A stretch of DNA of 64,000 nt from Thermoplasmatales archaeon. GTDB taxonomy: Archaea > Thermoplasmatota > Thermoplasmata > Thermoplasmatales > Thermoplasmataceae. Positions within the stretch are counted from its first letter, which is position 1. Every line of letters begins with the position of its first letter. The notes beneath the pieces were generated by a model, which did not search any database, had not been told where the DNA came from, and saw nothing but the letters and a program-made list of their open reading frames with translations. Shown one piece after another: positions 54,193 through 63,190 of the stretch. The position numbers and the translations under genes were made by a program. The stretch lies in contig JACWAH010000002.1 of NCBI GenBank assembly GCA_014874365.1, positions 28,627-92,626 of the forward strand, in the 5' to 3' direction.

Positions 54193-55472
54193 TCCTGTGG
54201 CCTGTTTTCCTCCTGGCTCATGCCGGAAAAGTAATCCAGCCGGCTATCCTTAACAAATTCCCTGATTACAGAAGTGGCATACATCCCTTTTCCCAGGCTG
54301 AATGCTGCCGTATTTTGCTCGGGAATAGTGAAATCCGTAATTCTTCCAGAAATTGCACGGATTGTGCCAGATGAACTGAGTTCTGGGTAATTGGGAATTC
54401 TGAAACTTTGCAGTTCCAGCGATTCCTCTTCAAATACGTCACGTTCAATTTTTCCAGCCTCTCCCCCCGTGGGTTCCGAGTTATATCCTGGTAACGGTGC
54501 GGTAATTGCGGCTTTTCCAGTTCTTACGAGTTCTCTGATCTTCGGTAAGTTGAAAGCCGTTACTTTTATGACTTCATTGAGAGGATTTCCCAGGTTGTCG
54601 ACAGGAACGCAGGTGTCGCTTTCCAGCACCTCCCTAACTGAGCGATACTGCTCAAGACGTTTTGAGACTATCCTATTGAAGATAAATGACTGGTATGCGT
54701 GGACGAAAAGCATTCTGAGTTGAAGTGGTAGCGCCTCGAGAGCGGAGTCTTTCCTGCCTTCTGCTATTTTTTGCAACAGGGAGCGTTCGTTTGACAGGTG
54801 TCGGGGAAAGTCTCGAAGCGCCTTCTGCACGTCGCCTGATTCAAGGTATTCCCTGCGAAACCAATCATCGTCAAGTTCCCTGTCACATAAGTACTCATCA
54901 ACCGCATCTTCGGTCTTTCCCATAACAATCAATTTTCCAACTTTATGGGTATTTGGACGAAATGAACCGAACCTTTGCGGGCCGAAAAAATTAGGGAAAC
55001 CGCTGGAAACAATCTCTCCAGAAATAGTTTCCATTTTGCCCGATTGATCTTTATCTGATTCCACTTTTATTGCAAACCTGTTTCCAAGAAGGTCGCCAAG
55101 TCTCAGCATGTGAGATGACCTGAATTGCTCAATGAATTCAACGTCCTTCATCCCGAAGGTGACATTTTCGACTTCTGAATTGATACAGAAATATTGGGTA
55201 GTAACTGCCCTTTTATCTTTTGCTCCTGCATACGATACCCGCTTCCTGCTGATCCTGAGTGCCCTTGCCAGCTCATTTAGGAAATGATTGGTATCCCAGT
55301 TGTATAATCTTACCCTGAGATAAAGGTACTTCCCGTTTTCGGATCGCTTGAAATCAATAGGGATTTCGTCCACAACAAATGCATCGGGTGTTGTCTTAAT
55401 GCGGCCTTCAACTTTCAAATTGCTTGTTATATAGCCTCTAATCCCGATGTCTTCCTCGGTAAAACTTTTCAA
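54189..55472 (-). CDS. truD: tRNA pseudouridine synthase D
   Basis: The 427-residue TruD has the catalytic Asp in YAGAKDKRAVTTQ near residue 83, with the conserved NFFGPQRFGSFRPNTH near 166 and a large TRUD insertion. It makes pseudouridine 13 in tRNA. The start is TTG at 55472, overlapping the MqnC stop (TTGA); ATG is not available nearby. It lies directly downstream of the futalosine gene on the same strand and may be co-transcribed. Confidence 0.92.
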   Translation of the reverse strand: MKSFTEEDIGIRGYITSNLKVEGRIKTTPDAFVVDEIPIDFKRSENGKYLYLRVRLYNWDTNHFLNELARALRISRKRVSYAGAKDKRAVTTQYFCINSEVENVTFGMKDVEFIEQFRSSHMLRLGDLLGNRFAIKVESDKDQSGKMETISGEIVSSGFPNFFGPQRFGSFRPNTHKVGKLIVMGKTEDAVDEYLCDRELDDDWFRREYLESGDVQKALRDFPRHLSNERSLLQKIAEGRKDSALEALPLQLRMLFVHAYQSFIFNRIVSKRLEQYRSVREVLESDTCVPVDNLGNPLNEVIKVTAFNLPKIRELVRTGKAAITAPLPGYNSEPTGGEAGKIERDVFEEESLELQSFRIPNYPELSSSGTIRAISGRITDFTIPEQNTAAFSLGKGMYATSVIREFVKDSRLDYFSGMSQEENRPQD

Positions 55473-56569
55473 TAAACTTTAACCGTCCTGTACAGGTTAT
55501 CTCTCTCTACCGGTATCTTGCCTATATCTTTTAGTGCATTGATAATAAAATCCTTAGCGAGATTACCAACATCCTTGCCGGTTGCAGGGATTACTTTCTC
55601 ATCATAGATTGTTCCTCCCCAGTCGTTTGCCCCGGACAGAATGCTGAGCTGTCCCATCTGGATCCCGTTGGTCAGCCACGAACTCTGGACTACAGGCAAT
55701 TCTTTCCCGAACGCAATCCTTGAAATGGCAATGTTCCTGATCACGTCATCGCCACCGCTACGATATTTGGTTAATCCCTGTGCTTCAAGCTTAGTTTTTC
55801 CAGGTTCAAAATTCCATGGAGTAAACGACAAAAATCCATGGTATTTTTTTTGGAGTTCAAGAATCCTGAAGAGGTGATCTGCTCTGTGGTAACTGTTCTC
55901 TACATGACCAAACATCATTGTAGAAGTGGTTTTGATACCAATCCTGTGAGCGGTTTCCATGACGGAAAGCCATTCCAACTCGCTTCCCGGTGGCCTGCCG
56001 AGTATTTTTCGAACGTCCTTATGAAATATCTCCGCCCCTGCACCTGGTATGGTTTCAAGGCCAGAAGATCTCAGTTGCTTCAATAAATCTTCTACAGATA
56101 ATCTGGCCTTTCGTGCGATGAAAGAGATCTCCGATGTCGAAAGTCCATTTATTCCAATCCTTGGGAATTCATCCTTTATCCTCCTGAACAGGGAAAGGTA
56201 ATAATCCAGGTCAAGAGAGGGGTTGACTCCTCCCTGAATCAGTAACTGCGTTATTCCGTATTTATCGTAATATTTCTCTATTTCTTCCAGGACCCGGTCT
56301 ATAGAAAATGTGTACGAATCGCTTTCTTTTCCGGTTCTGTAAAAGGCGCAAAAATTGCATCTCACGTTACAGATATTGGTATAGTTAAGTATCAGGTTTG
56401 AAACGAACGAGACCCTATTTCCACTGACTTCTTCAGTAATTCGAGCCGCGATTTCAGACAGAGTCGGTGTGTCGACCTGATCATAAAGATACTGGATGTC
56501 GGAGGTCTGCAACTCTCCTCTCAATGAAGACCTCACCAGATCTACGGACTCCATATCTGCAATCTGCAC
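55469..56569 (-). CDS. mqnC: Radical SAM enzyme, cyclic dehypoxanthine futalosine synthase (MqnC) family
   Basis: The 366-residue protein has the radical SAM cluster in NYTNICNVRCNFCAFYR near residue 65 (C-x3-C-x2-C), then LLIQGGVNPSLDLDYY near 111, PGAGAEIFHKDVR near 178 and FLSFTPWNFEPG near 249. The NYTNxCxxxCxFCAFYR pattern is the MqnC hallmark, with CofH a weaker alternative. MqnC closes the carbon ring in the futalosine pathway to menaquinone. GTG at 56569 is about 25 nt from a TATA-like TTTATTTAA; ATG at 56554 is the other candidate. The homologous MqnE is at 39.7 kb. Confidence 0.85.
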   Translation of the reverse strand: MQIADMESVDLVRSSLRGELQTSDIQYLYDQVDTPTLSEIAARITEEVSGNRVSFVSNLILNYTNICNVRCNFCAFYRTGKESDSYTFSIDRVLEEIEKYYDKYGITQLLIQGGVNPSLDLDYYLSLFRRIKDEFPRIGINGLSTSEISFIARKARLSVEDLLKQLRSSGLETIPGAGAEIFHKDVRKILGRPPGSELEWLSVMETAHRIGIKTTSTMMFGHVENSYHRADHLFRILELQKKYHGFLSFTPWNFEPGKTKLEAQGLTKYRSGGDDVIRNIAISRIAFGKELPVVQSSWLTNGIQMGQLSILSGANDWGGTIYDEKVIPATGKDVGNLAKDFIINALKDIGKIPVERDNLYRTVKVY

Positions 56570-56889
56570 TGCCTAAAATTGCCAGATGGTTAAATAAAGT
56601 TTGGAATGTGTTAAAGTAAGTTTGCATTGTTTGTTGCTTTTTTAGAATTCAGTGTCCCATGTTTCCCGATTTATTTCCAATCCTGCCGTTCCCATTGACT
56701 GAGTATTCGATGTAATAGTTTCACTCATCGTTCTTGATCCTTTTAAATTGATGCCAAATCATCTTTATCACTGCTACCTGGCTAAGAGTTTACGTTTTTA
56801 GAAACTGTGGTCATAATAATTACTCAGTTCTGTTTAATAATTAAAATAACATGGAAAAGTTGCGAAATAAAAAATGAAATTGGGAAGCT
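56570..56889. other. 320-nt region between peroxiredoxin and mqnC
   Basis: The region carries the mqnC promoter (TATA-like, about 56587-56600) and the downstream flank of the peroxiredoxin gene. Stop codons are frequent in all frames, and no repeat or RNA fold was seen. Confidence 0.5.
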
Positions 56890-57501
56890 TCAGGCTTTTA
56901 CCCTTTTCAGATACCAGCGCTCTGCCCCTTCCTGTTCCCTCTTAGCAGCTTCTTCCATGGTTACGGGTGCCCCCTGGATACCTTCCATTCCTTCTTTCCA
57001 GTTAGCCGGGGTCGCAAGCTTGTGTTCCCAGTTGAATTTCAGTGCCTTCAGGACCCTGATTATTTCGTCTATATTCCTGCCTGTTTCTGCAGGATAATAG
57101 ATCATCCACCTGACTGTCTGGTTTGGATCAATAATGAACACTCCTCTTACCGTCAAACCTGCCTTCTCTTCTATCAGGTTGTACGCCCTCGCCACATCCT
57201 TGTCAATGTCCGCTATAACAGGGAATGGAATGTCAATTTTGTAATGCTCCTTTATGTCACGGAGCCACGCAAGATGGCTGTATATGCTGTCCACGCTCAA
57301 CCCAATTAGTTCGACTCCAAGCTTCTGAAAATCAGGATAACTTTTCGCAAAGGCCATGAATTCTGTTGTGCACACGGGAGTGAAATCCGCAGGGTGTGAA
57401 AAAAGCAACACCCATTTTCCCTTGAATGATGACAACGTGATCGGTCCCTTTGTCGTGTTAGCAGTGAAATCCGGTGCTTTCTGTCCTAAATATACTGGCA
57501 T
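56890..57501 (-). CDS. Peroxiredoxin with a single cysteine (Prx6-like)
   Basis: The protein has 203 residues. The peroxidatic Cys is in SHPADFTPVCTTEF near residue 44, with the partner Arg in VRWMIYYPAETGR near 129. It has the long Prx6-type C-terminal arm (about 165-203), but that arm has no Cys at all. The common archaeal Prx6 form has two more Cys in a CxDWWFC-type segment; here the matching stretch reads ERWYLKR. It reduces peroxides, presumably with an outside thiol as reductant. AGAGGT precedes the ATG. A TATA element lies near 57534-57544. Confidence 0.9.
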   Translation of the reverse strand: MPVYLGQKAPDFTANTTKGPITLSSFKGKWVLLFSHPADFTPVCTTEFMAFAKSYPDFQKLGVELIGLSVDSIYSHLAWLRDIKEHYKIDIPFPVIADIDKDVARAYNLIEEKAGLTVRGVFIIDPNQTVRWMIYYPAETGRNIDEIIRVLKALKFNWEHKLATPANWKEGMEGIQGAPVTMEEAAKREQEGAERWYLKRVKA

Positions 57502-57553
57502 TATTTTCTACCTCTGGACCGTCATGCCAAATCTACTTTATAATGTTCCTAAA

Positions 57554-57570
57554 TGAGCAACTTCTGCTCA
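57554..57570. promoter_or_regulatory. Inverted repeat upstream of the peroxiredoxin promoter
   Basis: TGAGCA and TGCTCA form a perfect 6-bp inverted repeat with a 5-nt spacer. It lies 53 to 69 nt upstream of the peroxiredoxin ATG, just behind its TATA-like element (about 57534-57544), and between the winged-helix gene's stop and the peroxiredoxin gene. An operator of the neighbouring winged-helix protein is the natural guess. Confidence 0.5.
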
Positions 57571-57581
57571 CACAATAATGT

Positions 57582-57818
57582 TTAAATATTATTCTGCAGG
57601 GAATAACAGTAAAACCTTCTCCTGGAATCATTGAGGCAAACCTGAACGAAAATGAATCCGCTCTCCCTGAGCTCTCTGAGAGAATACATAATTCCCCTCC
57701 TTGAAAGTCCGGTTTCAAGCTTAATCTTCTCAATAGTCGCAACCTTGAACTCCTTCAATACCCTAAGAATATATTTTGAAGAGTTAGATAGTCTTGGCGC
57801 TGGTAGATTTGTTTCCAT
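57582..57818 (-). CDS. Small winged-helix protein, probable transcription regulator
   Basis: This 78-residue protein is almost entirely a winged helix: SKYILRVLKEF near residue 14, ATIEKIKLETGLSRRGIMYS near 27 (helix-turn-helix), and a beta hairpin ending in RRRFYCYSL. It resembles MarR/TrmB-type DNA-binding domains without any sensor domain. It precedes peroxiredoxin by 80 nt on the same strand and is probably its regulator. A TATA-like element (CTATATATATCT, near 57840-57851) predicts a leaderless mRNA. Confidence 0.75.
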   Translation of the reverse strand: METNLPAPRLSNSSKYILRVLKEFKVATIEKIKLETGLSRRGIMYSLRELRESGFIFVQVCLNDSRRRFYCYSLQNNI

Positions 57819-58278
57819 CGCGTATAAACTATTTCAGCCAGATATATATAGAAATTGTTTAAAAATGAATGAATTGTTTACTGAATTATGCCACATTACT
57901 TAATCTGCGCATAATAGACGGACAGTTGTAAAAAGTAAAATGAATCAGGATTTATGAATTCTTATGAAAAGCATATAGGGAAAATAAGAAGCATGGAAAC
58001 ACACACCGGACCGTCAGCGATGGATTGGTTTAAAAGTTTGATTCTTGTAAGAATTTGGCTGATGATAGTAGCTTCTATCCCACAGGTCGGCGGGTATAAA
58101 ATCAATTCTCGGTATTTATTGGAAATCTTCACGGGATATCAAAGTTACAGGAATAAGGAGCACCTGAGAACTGCAATATATTTCAGGTGCGGTAATCTAC
58201 AGCTTCGCCCATGCACCCGCATGAAAGTCCTATGATACTGGAAAATTAAAAAAAAGGGATAAAGTAAAAAATTAAATC
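57819..58278. other. Intergenic region downstream of the thermopsin gene
   Basis: The 460 nt hold a perfect 8-bp inverted repeat, GCACCTGA at 58160-58167 and TCAGGTGC at 58183-58190, with a 15-nt loop. They also hold the poly-U terminator of the thermopsin gene near 58247-58271. An ORF of 93 codons (57954-58235) has no recognisable family and crosses this stem, so it is not accepted. Confidence 0.5.
58247..58271 (-). terminator. Poly-U terminator of the thermopsin-like gene
   Basis: Two A-runs on the plus strand (eight at 58248-58255, and a second near 58266-58270) would be U-runs in the minus-strand RNA, just after the stop codon. Confidence 0.65.
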
Positions 58279-61200
58279 TTAAGGTTGGCCAACAGGCGGC
58301 TTCCTTATCAAAAATACTGCCAATCCGCCGATTATGAGACCTACAACTGCACCTATTGCAAGATACTCGTACTGTGTTGTAGACGAACCGATTGAAGCTG
58401 TTGAGTATGTGACCACAATCGACGTTGTTCCCTGTATATCAAGAATTCCTGATGCCCCAACTGACACGTATCCGCTGACACTCTCTACTGTATAGGTATG
58501 AGACCCAGATGAGACTCCACTTATGGTTATCGTACTTGTGTTGCTGTTATAAGAAGTAGAGTCGAAGACGACAGTCCAGGTAGTGCCTGCAGACAGTCCC
58601 AGTTCGTTAAATGTTACTGTAAATGTTGGGACTGCGGTGAAAGTCACACTCATGGACGAATCTCCTGCCACTGTGAATGTACCTCCTGACGTTGCAGTGT
58701 TGTAGCCTTTAACTGCGTTTATGTAGTACGTGTAGGTTCCATTTGCTAACCCGGTGAAGGTGATAGTGGAAGAAGTGGAGCTCCCTGTTATTCCAGCGAA
58801 AGAAACCTTCCAGAAGGTGCCTGAAGCAAGGCCGGCCTCTTTAAAAGTTACCGTGTTGGTGCTATAAGACATAAACTCTATGACTGTGGTTGTACCATTT
58901 ACCAGCGCTATTGTTCCTGTTTCAGTTCCGCTCCCTAATGTGCTCACGTAGCTGACGTAATATGATAACTGATATGGTGCAGTAGACACGAAATCGTAGT
59001 ATTCAAAGGTCGAAACACCGTACCCACTTTCAAATAGTCCCTGAAGGGATACAATCGAATACTGGGGAACGCCTGTACTATGGAAGACCACATCAGTATA
59101 ATTGACCAAGAAAAGTGGATTGTTATCCGAACCGTAAATGATGCCTCCATTTGCATTATAAGAACCTGTACCAGTATAGTCCCAATACCAGTTGCCTGCG
59201 CCAATAAATTGTGCACCATTTAAGGTAAAGGTTGTGGATCCCAGCGGATTGTCCCAAACGTTCACATACGCATTGGTATTTGTTCCTTCCCAGTAGTTTA
59301 AAGAGCTACTTACCGCAGTAAATTGGGTAATGAATATGTTGTCATAAATATAATTGCCACCTGACATCAGGTATACTCCAAACTGGTACTGGAAGTTAGC
59401 GATAAAGCCATTTAATAGGTTATAAGATGCGTTAAAAGTTGGTGCAATATTTTTAGACACGCTGAACCCTATGAATTCGTTGCCTGTTATGTAGTTGTTA
59501 CCAGGCTGATAGGGTGCATTATACATCAATATGGTTGTTCCCAGTGATACAAAGAAATCATTTGTAAAGTTGATGTTTGTCGAATTCCATATGTTATATT
59601 GGCCGACATAGAAATATAATCCTACTTCAAAAGTATACCATGTAGGCATTATCGCTTGTGGATCGCTATTCTCAATTGTAATGTTGGAAGATTGATATAT
59701 CTGTACAGAGAGAGAATTATTCAGGAGCATTGGATCAGTCATCCCAAAGTATGCATTCTCGAAGAACTCTATGATGTTAGCATTAGCACCTGTGTAAACA
59801 ATAGGCAGATTGACGCCAGTGATATTCAGATGCGCGGTCACGTTCCTTAGCAGCAATCCGGCAAAGGCCGGGAATGAGTAGTCATTCATCGAACCAAAAA
59901 TCGGGTTTATCATATTGGAACCTGCAGAGATAATGTACGGAGATATTGCTGTTCCATTTCCCGATCCACCAAGCTGGCTGACGACTGCAGCCAGTTCAGC
60001 GTTGCTGTTCGCGACTATGGGCGTATATATCCCCATAGAGTGATCTGCAACCAGAGAAATGCTTGTGATGGCTGTAAGTGTACCAGTAGCGATGTTATAA
60101 TCATTCAGCATCGCTTCATATGTATAGCTGGCAGCCGGCAAAGTGAAATTCTCTTTTCCAGTGACAGGTAATGGGGCCCATGCCCACAGATTTTCAGCGG
60201 CAAGAGTAGCGTTGTTCTGCACAAATATGAAAGCATTTGCCGGGTTCGAAGTTACACTGTAACTTGTCTGGCTAGCCGTCAGGTTCCAGAGCCCGTATAC
60301 CAGTGATGGCCCAGGGTTCAAATAAGCCGTGCTGCCGACGGAGGAAACATCTATTCCGACTGAAGTCTCTCCTGTCTCGCTTCCAATATCATATGCTGCC
60401 CTTACGTTCTGGAAACTGGAAGTGGTCGCATTATAGAACTTGAGATTCATTGTTCCGTTTATTCCGTATATCGTTGCCGTGCTTCCGCCGCCAGGTCCAC
60501 CGATCATTATCTCAGCGTCAAATGGAATGAATCCAGTGCCGGTCAGGTTGGTTCCACTAACCAGATAATGTGGTGCAGGAGCAGTGTAAGACGGTTGCCC
60601 GTAAGTGGAGTTGAATATAACCTCGTCGTATGTGCCACTGACGGCCAACGAAGGTATTGAATAGTTGTAGTATACGGTGCTTCTTGAGTTGTTGAGAGTA
60701 GTATTCATGTATAGGTTGAATACAGTTGGAAAAGTAACAGGAAATACATTACTGTATCCATAATGATATCCTACGCTGGGAATAGTAGCTCCCATCCCAA
60801 GAGCCTGGGCCGACGAATAGTTGATCGCGTTACCTGTGAGCAACGCGGTAGGACTGGAAAAGTTCCAGACATTATCCTCAAACTGTAGGGTCATAGTTCT
60901 GGGTGAAAATAAGGCTACGTTCTGCGTCCACATCTGGTAAGAAGATTCACCAAACAAAGCAACGTTGTTTAAGACCGCATTAAGCTGTATTGAAACGCTC
61001 TGCGGATAGTTATCCAGAAGGTAGAAGTCATTAAGAGTAGTCAGATTTACCTGTGCCTCAAAGCTTGAGGTTGTGTAATTGTAGGTCTCCATTGTACCTG
61101 AATTATTGTATAAACCGTAATCCCCGATTCCCATAGGTGCAGGGGAAGAACTGTAGCCAGGTGTGACATGTCCACCGGTAATGATAGAAGTTGACATGAA

Positions 61201-61473
61201 ATTCGGGAGAAACAGATATTTAGAGGGGATTCCCTCTTGTTTGGCGAGGCTCAAAATGTTGGTTCTTTCAGTTAACCTTTGCGCTAAACTTAACGAGGAC
61301 TGCGATACAGTTCCACCCACCGAAGAAGACGGAGCCGGATGTGAACTTACCGCAACTGCATTCGATGCTTGACTTGAGACCTGGTTAATCGGGTTGCCTG
61401 AAAATAAAATTCCAGCTCCAGATATGATCATCAAGGTTGCGAGCGTAATGGCGATCAATATTTTAGCGTTCAT
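58279..61473 (-). CDS. Thermopsin-family surface protease with beta-helix and C-terminal repeat domains
   Basis: From ATG at 61473 the protein has 1064 residues (GTG at 61488 would add five). It has an N-terminal signal/anchor, a Ser-rich linker, and then a thermopsin-type (A5) domain beginning with PAPMGIGDYGLYNNSGTM near residue 112. An Asn-rich parallel beta-helix-like region follows (about 540-770; GGNYIYDNIF and NNYITGNEFIGF are NosD-type repeats). Two copies of an FxExGLxxGTxW domain (about 875-947 and 952-1024) precede a C-terminal anchor (1036-1057). It would act outside the cell at low pH. Catalytic residues of thermopsin are not certain. Confidence 0.85.
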   Translation of the reverse strand: MNAKILIAITLATLMIISGAGILFSGNPINQVSSQASNAVAVSSHPAPSSSVGGTVSQSSLSLAQRLTERTNILSLAKQEGIPSKYLFLPNFMSTSIITGGHVTPGYSSSPAPMGIGDYGLYNNSGTMETYNYTTSSFEAQVNLTTLNDFYLLDNYPQSVSIQLNAVLNNVALFGESSYQMWTQNVALFSPRTMTLQFEDNVWNFSSPTALLTGNAINYSSAQALGMGATIPSVGYHYGYSNVFPVTFPTVFNLYMNTTLNNSRSTVYYNYSIPSLAVSGTYDEVIFNSTYGQPSYTAPAPHYLVSGTNLTGTGFIPFDAEIMIGGPGGGSTATIYGINGTMNLKFYNATTSSFQNVRAAYDIGSETGETSVGIDVSSVGSTAYLNPGPSLVYGLWNLTASQTSYSVTSNPANAFIFVQNNATLAAENLWAWAPLPVTGKENFTLPAASYTYEAMLNDYNIATGTLTAITSISLVADHSMGIYTPIVANSNAELAAVVSQLGGSGNGTAISPYIISAGSNMINPIFGSMNDYSFPAFAGLLLRNVTAHLNITGVNLPIVYTGANANIIEFFENAYFGMTDPMLLNNSLSVQIYQSSNITIENSDPQAIMPTWYTFEVGLYFYVGQYNIWNSTNINFTNDFFVSLGTTILMYNAPYQPGNNYITGNEFIGFSVSKNIAPTFNASYNLLNGFIANFQYQFGVYLMSGGNYIYDNIFITQFTAVSSSLNYWEGTNTNAYVNVWDNPLGSTTFTLNGAQFIGAGNWYWDYTGTGSYNANGGIIYGSDNNPLFLVNYTDVVFHSTGVPQYSIVSLQGLFESGYGVSTFEYYDFVSTAPYQLSYYVSYVSTLGSGTETGTIALVNGTTTVIEFMSYSTNTVTFKEAGLASGTFWKVSFAGITGSSTSSTITFTGLANGTYTYYINAVKGYNTATSGGTFTVAGDSSMSVTFTAVPTFTVTFNELGLSAGTTWTVVFDSTSYNSNTSTITISGVSSGSHTYTVESVSGYVSVGASGILDIQGTTSIVVTYSTASIGSSTTQYEYLAIGAVVGLIIGGLAVFLIRKPPVGQP

Positions 61474-61511
61474 TATCAATCCTGACACATATTATAGGTC
61501 CGATATTTATG

Positions 61512-61568
61512 CTTTGTTCGTACTAAAACGGATATTCGTCTCCAGAAATGTGAAAAAGCCGAACAAAG
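61512..61568. promoter_or_regulatory. Split inverted repeat in the thermopsin/tpiA divergent promoter
   Basis: CTTTGTTCG at 61512-61520 and CGAACAAAG at 61560-61568 are perfect inverted 9-bp copies, 39 nt apart. Each arm abuts one TATA-like element: ATATTTAT at about 61503-61510 for the thermopsin gene, and TTTACTAT at 61571-61578 for tpiA. The symmetric layout suggests one regulator contacting both promoters. Confidence 0.55.
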
Positions 61569-61601
61569 TCTTTACTATGAAGGAGTAAATCACATGTTAT
61601 T

Positions 61602-62261
61602 ATGGGATTCCTAGTTGTTAATCTTAAACAGTACCCTGTCGCAACCGGCAAGAATTCTATTGGTTTCCTGGAAAAACTGAAAAAGATCAGGGGAAATGGT
61701 AAAACTGAAATCCTGTTTGCTGTTGCGAGCTCCGACCTGCTTGCATGTTCTTCAAAGTTTGGCAAATCTATTATGTCACAGCATTTTGATCCGGTGGCGG
61801 CCGGACCACATACCGGAAGTTTATCGAATGAAACATTGCTGAACATTGGGATAAAGCGTTCGCTGCTCAACCATTCGGAGAGGAGATTGCCATTTGAGGT
61901 TATTATGAAATCTCTTTCTGTTGCGCATTCCAGCGGGTTGGAGGTTATACTTTGTGCGGAAAGCCAATTAGAAATTGAGAAGTTTTCCAGGCTTGAGGTT
62001 GAACACATTGCTTATGAGCCGCCTGAATTAATTGGCGGAAATGTGTCTGTTTCAACTGCAAAACCAGAAATAATAAGGAATGCGGCGTTGATTTGCAGGA
62101 GAAGTGGGCAGGATCTTCTCGTTGGAGCGGGAGTGAAGAAAGAAAATGACGTTACTCTTTCAATTGAGCTTGGCGCTTCCGGTATTCTTGTTTCTTCTGG
62201 CGTAGTATTATCCTCTGATCCCAGTGCCGCGTTAAGTTCATTAGCCAAAGCATTATCTTGA
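61602..62261 (+). CDS. tpiA: Triosephosphate isomerase
   Basis: The 219-residue protein is the short archaeal type. The catalytic Lys is in VVNLKQY near residue 9, His in LLNHSERRLP near 88, Glu in AYEPPELIGG near 138, and the phosphate loop GAGVKKENDV near 170. It interconverts DHAP and glyceraldehyde-3-phosphate. The ATG lies about 27 nt after the TATA-like TTTACTAT, so the mRNA is probably leaderless. The membrane-protein gene follows 6 nt later, on the same strand. Confidence 0.93.
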   Translation: MGFLVVNLKQYPVATGKNSIGFLEKLKKIRGNGKTEILFAVASSDLLACSSKFGKSIMSQHFDPVAAGPHTGSLSNETLLNIGIKRSLLNHSERRLPFEVIMKSLSVAHSSGLEVILCAESQLEIEKFSRLEVEHIAYEPPELIGGNVSVSTAKPEIIRNAALICRRSGQDLLVGAGVKKENDVTLSIELGASGILVSSGVVLSSDPSAALSSLAKALS

Positions 62262-62267
62262 ACAACA

Positions 62268-62930
62268 ATGCCCAAGGATAAGACAACCGACCTGCTGAAT
62301 GCAGAACCTTTCGAAGAGAAAGAATTCCTGACCTATGAGAAAGACAGGGCTAAAGCAGTCATAACCGTATTTATAATGGCATTTTTGCTTGCAATTGCTT
62401 CGACCTACCTTTACCTTCAGGGTCTTTGGTACATGGCTGTCCTGCTGTTCTTTATTCTTGTACTTTTCCTGAAGTACGTTCTGAGTTATCTGAAGATACC
62501 GTTTCCAAAGAGAGGATGGCACAAGTTTTTACTGTTCGCACAGTTATTTTTCACCTGGCTCATCTTCTGGATCGTGTTCCTTAACCCGCCATTTGCGGTG
62601 GTATCTGGGCCGCAGATTGGCCCCCCTCAATATGAGCCATCGGCGAATGTGTGGCAGACACTTAGCGGTACAGGTGGCGTTTACGATATTCCATATAATG
62701 CCAGCCACAGTATTAGGGTGTCAGTTTCTTTTGTCAGCGGCATAACCAGCTACACTGTAAGTCAATTATATAAGGGCACTCTCACAGATTTAACTTCGAA
62801 TTTGTTTTCCGGAAGCATTTACTTTAACACCACTGCCTCCCCATTCGCAGGCTATCCTGTATATCTGACGATTACTGCAAGTTCAGGGACTCATTCATCC
62901 ACTGATAACATAGAGTTGGACCTTGCGTAG
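62268..62930 (+). CDS. Uncharacterised membrane protein with extracellular domain
   Basis: This protein of 220 residues has three hydrophobic segments (about 28-48, 52-72 and 86-106) and then an extracytoplasmic, beta-like domain (about 110-220) with several Asn-x-Ser/Thr sites. No known family was recognised. It is probably co-transcribed with tpiA (6-nt gap), but a metabolic link is not evident. Confidence 0.7.
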   Translation: MPKDKTTDLLNAEPFEEKEFLTYEKDRAKAVITVFIMAFLLAIASTYLYLQGLWYMAVLLFFILVLFLKYVLSYLKIPFPKRGWHKFLLFAQLFFTWLIFWIVFLNPPFAVVSGPQIGPPQYEPSANVWQTLSGTGGVYDIPYNASHSIRVSVSFVSGITSYTVSQLYKGTLTDLTSNLFSGSIYFNTTASPFAGYPVYLTITASSGTHSSTDNIELDLA

Positions 62931-62998
62931 AAGTGAGCCTTGGTATTTGAGGCTACGATATTTTTTATAAAGACATCCAATTGCGGCAGAATTAAAGG

Positions 62999-63073
62999 GC
63001 AGGTGTAGTGTAGTCTGGTCTAGCACGGAAGCCTTCCAAGCTTTCAACCCGGGTCCAAATCCCGGCACCTGCA
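62999..63073 (+). tRNA. tRNA-Gly (TCC anticodon)
   Basis: This is a complete 75-nt cloverleaf: acceptor GCAGGTG/CACCTGC, anticodon stem GAAGC/GCTTT with loop CTTCCAA (anticodon TCC), and T stem CCGGG/CCCGG with loop TCCAAAT. The discriminator is A, and there is no intron or encoded CCA. Confidence 0.95.
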
Positions 63074-63190
63074 TACATAGAAAAGCCCATAGCAGAGCGG
63101 TTTTTTGAATAACTTTGTTCATGGTTTCTTTTTGATCATCGTTCGTCTTTGAAAAGCCTATCAAAACTGTAAGCTGACTTTGGGACAATA

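Noticed and set aside
57954..58235. 93-codon plus-strand frame after the winged-helix gene
   Set aside because: It runs through a perfect stem-loop and shows no domain or conserved motif.
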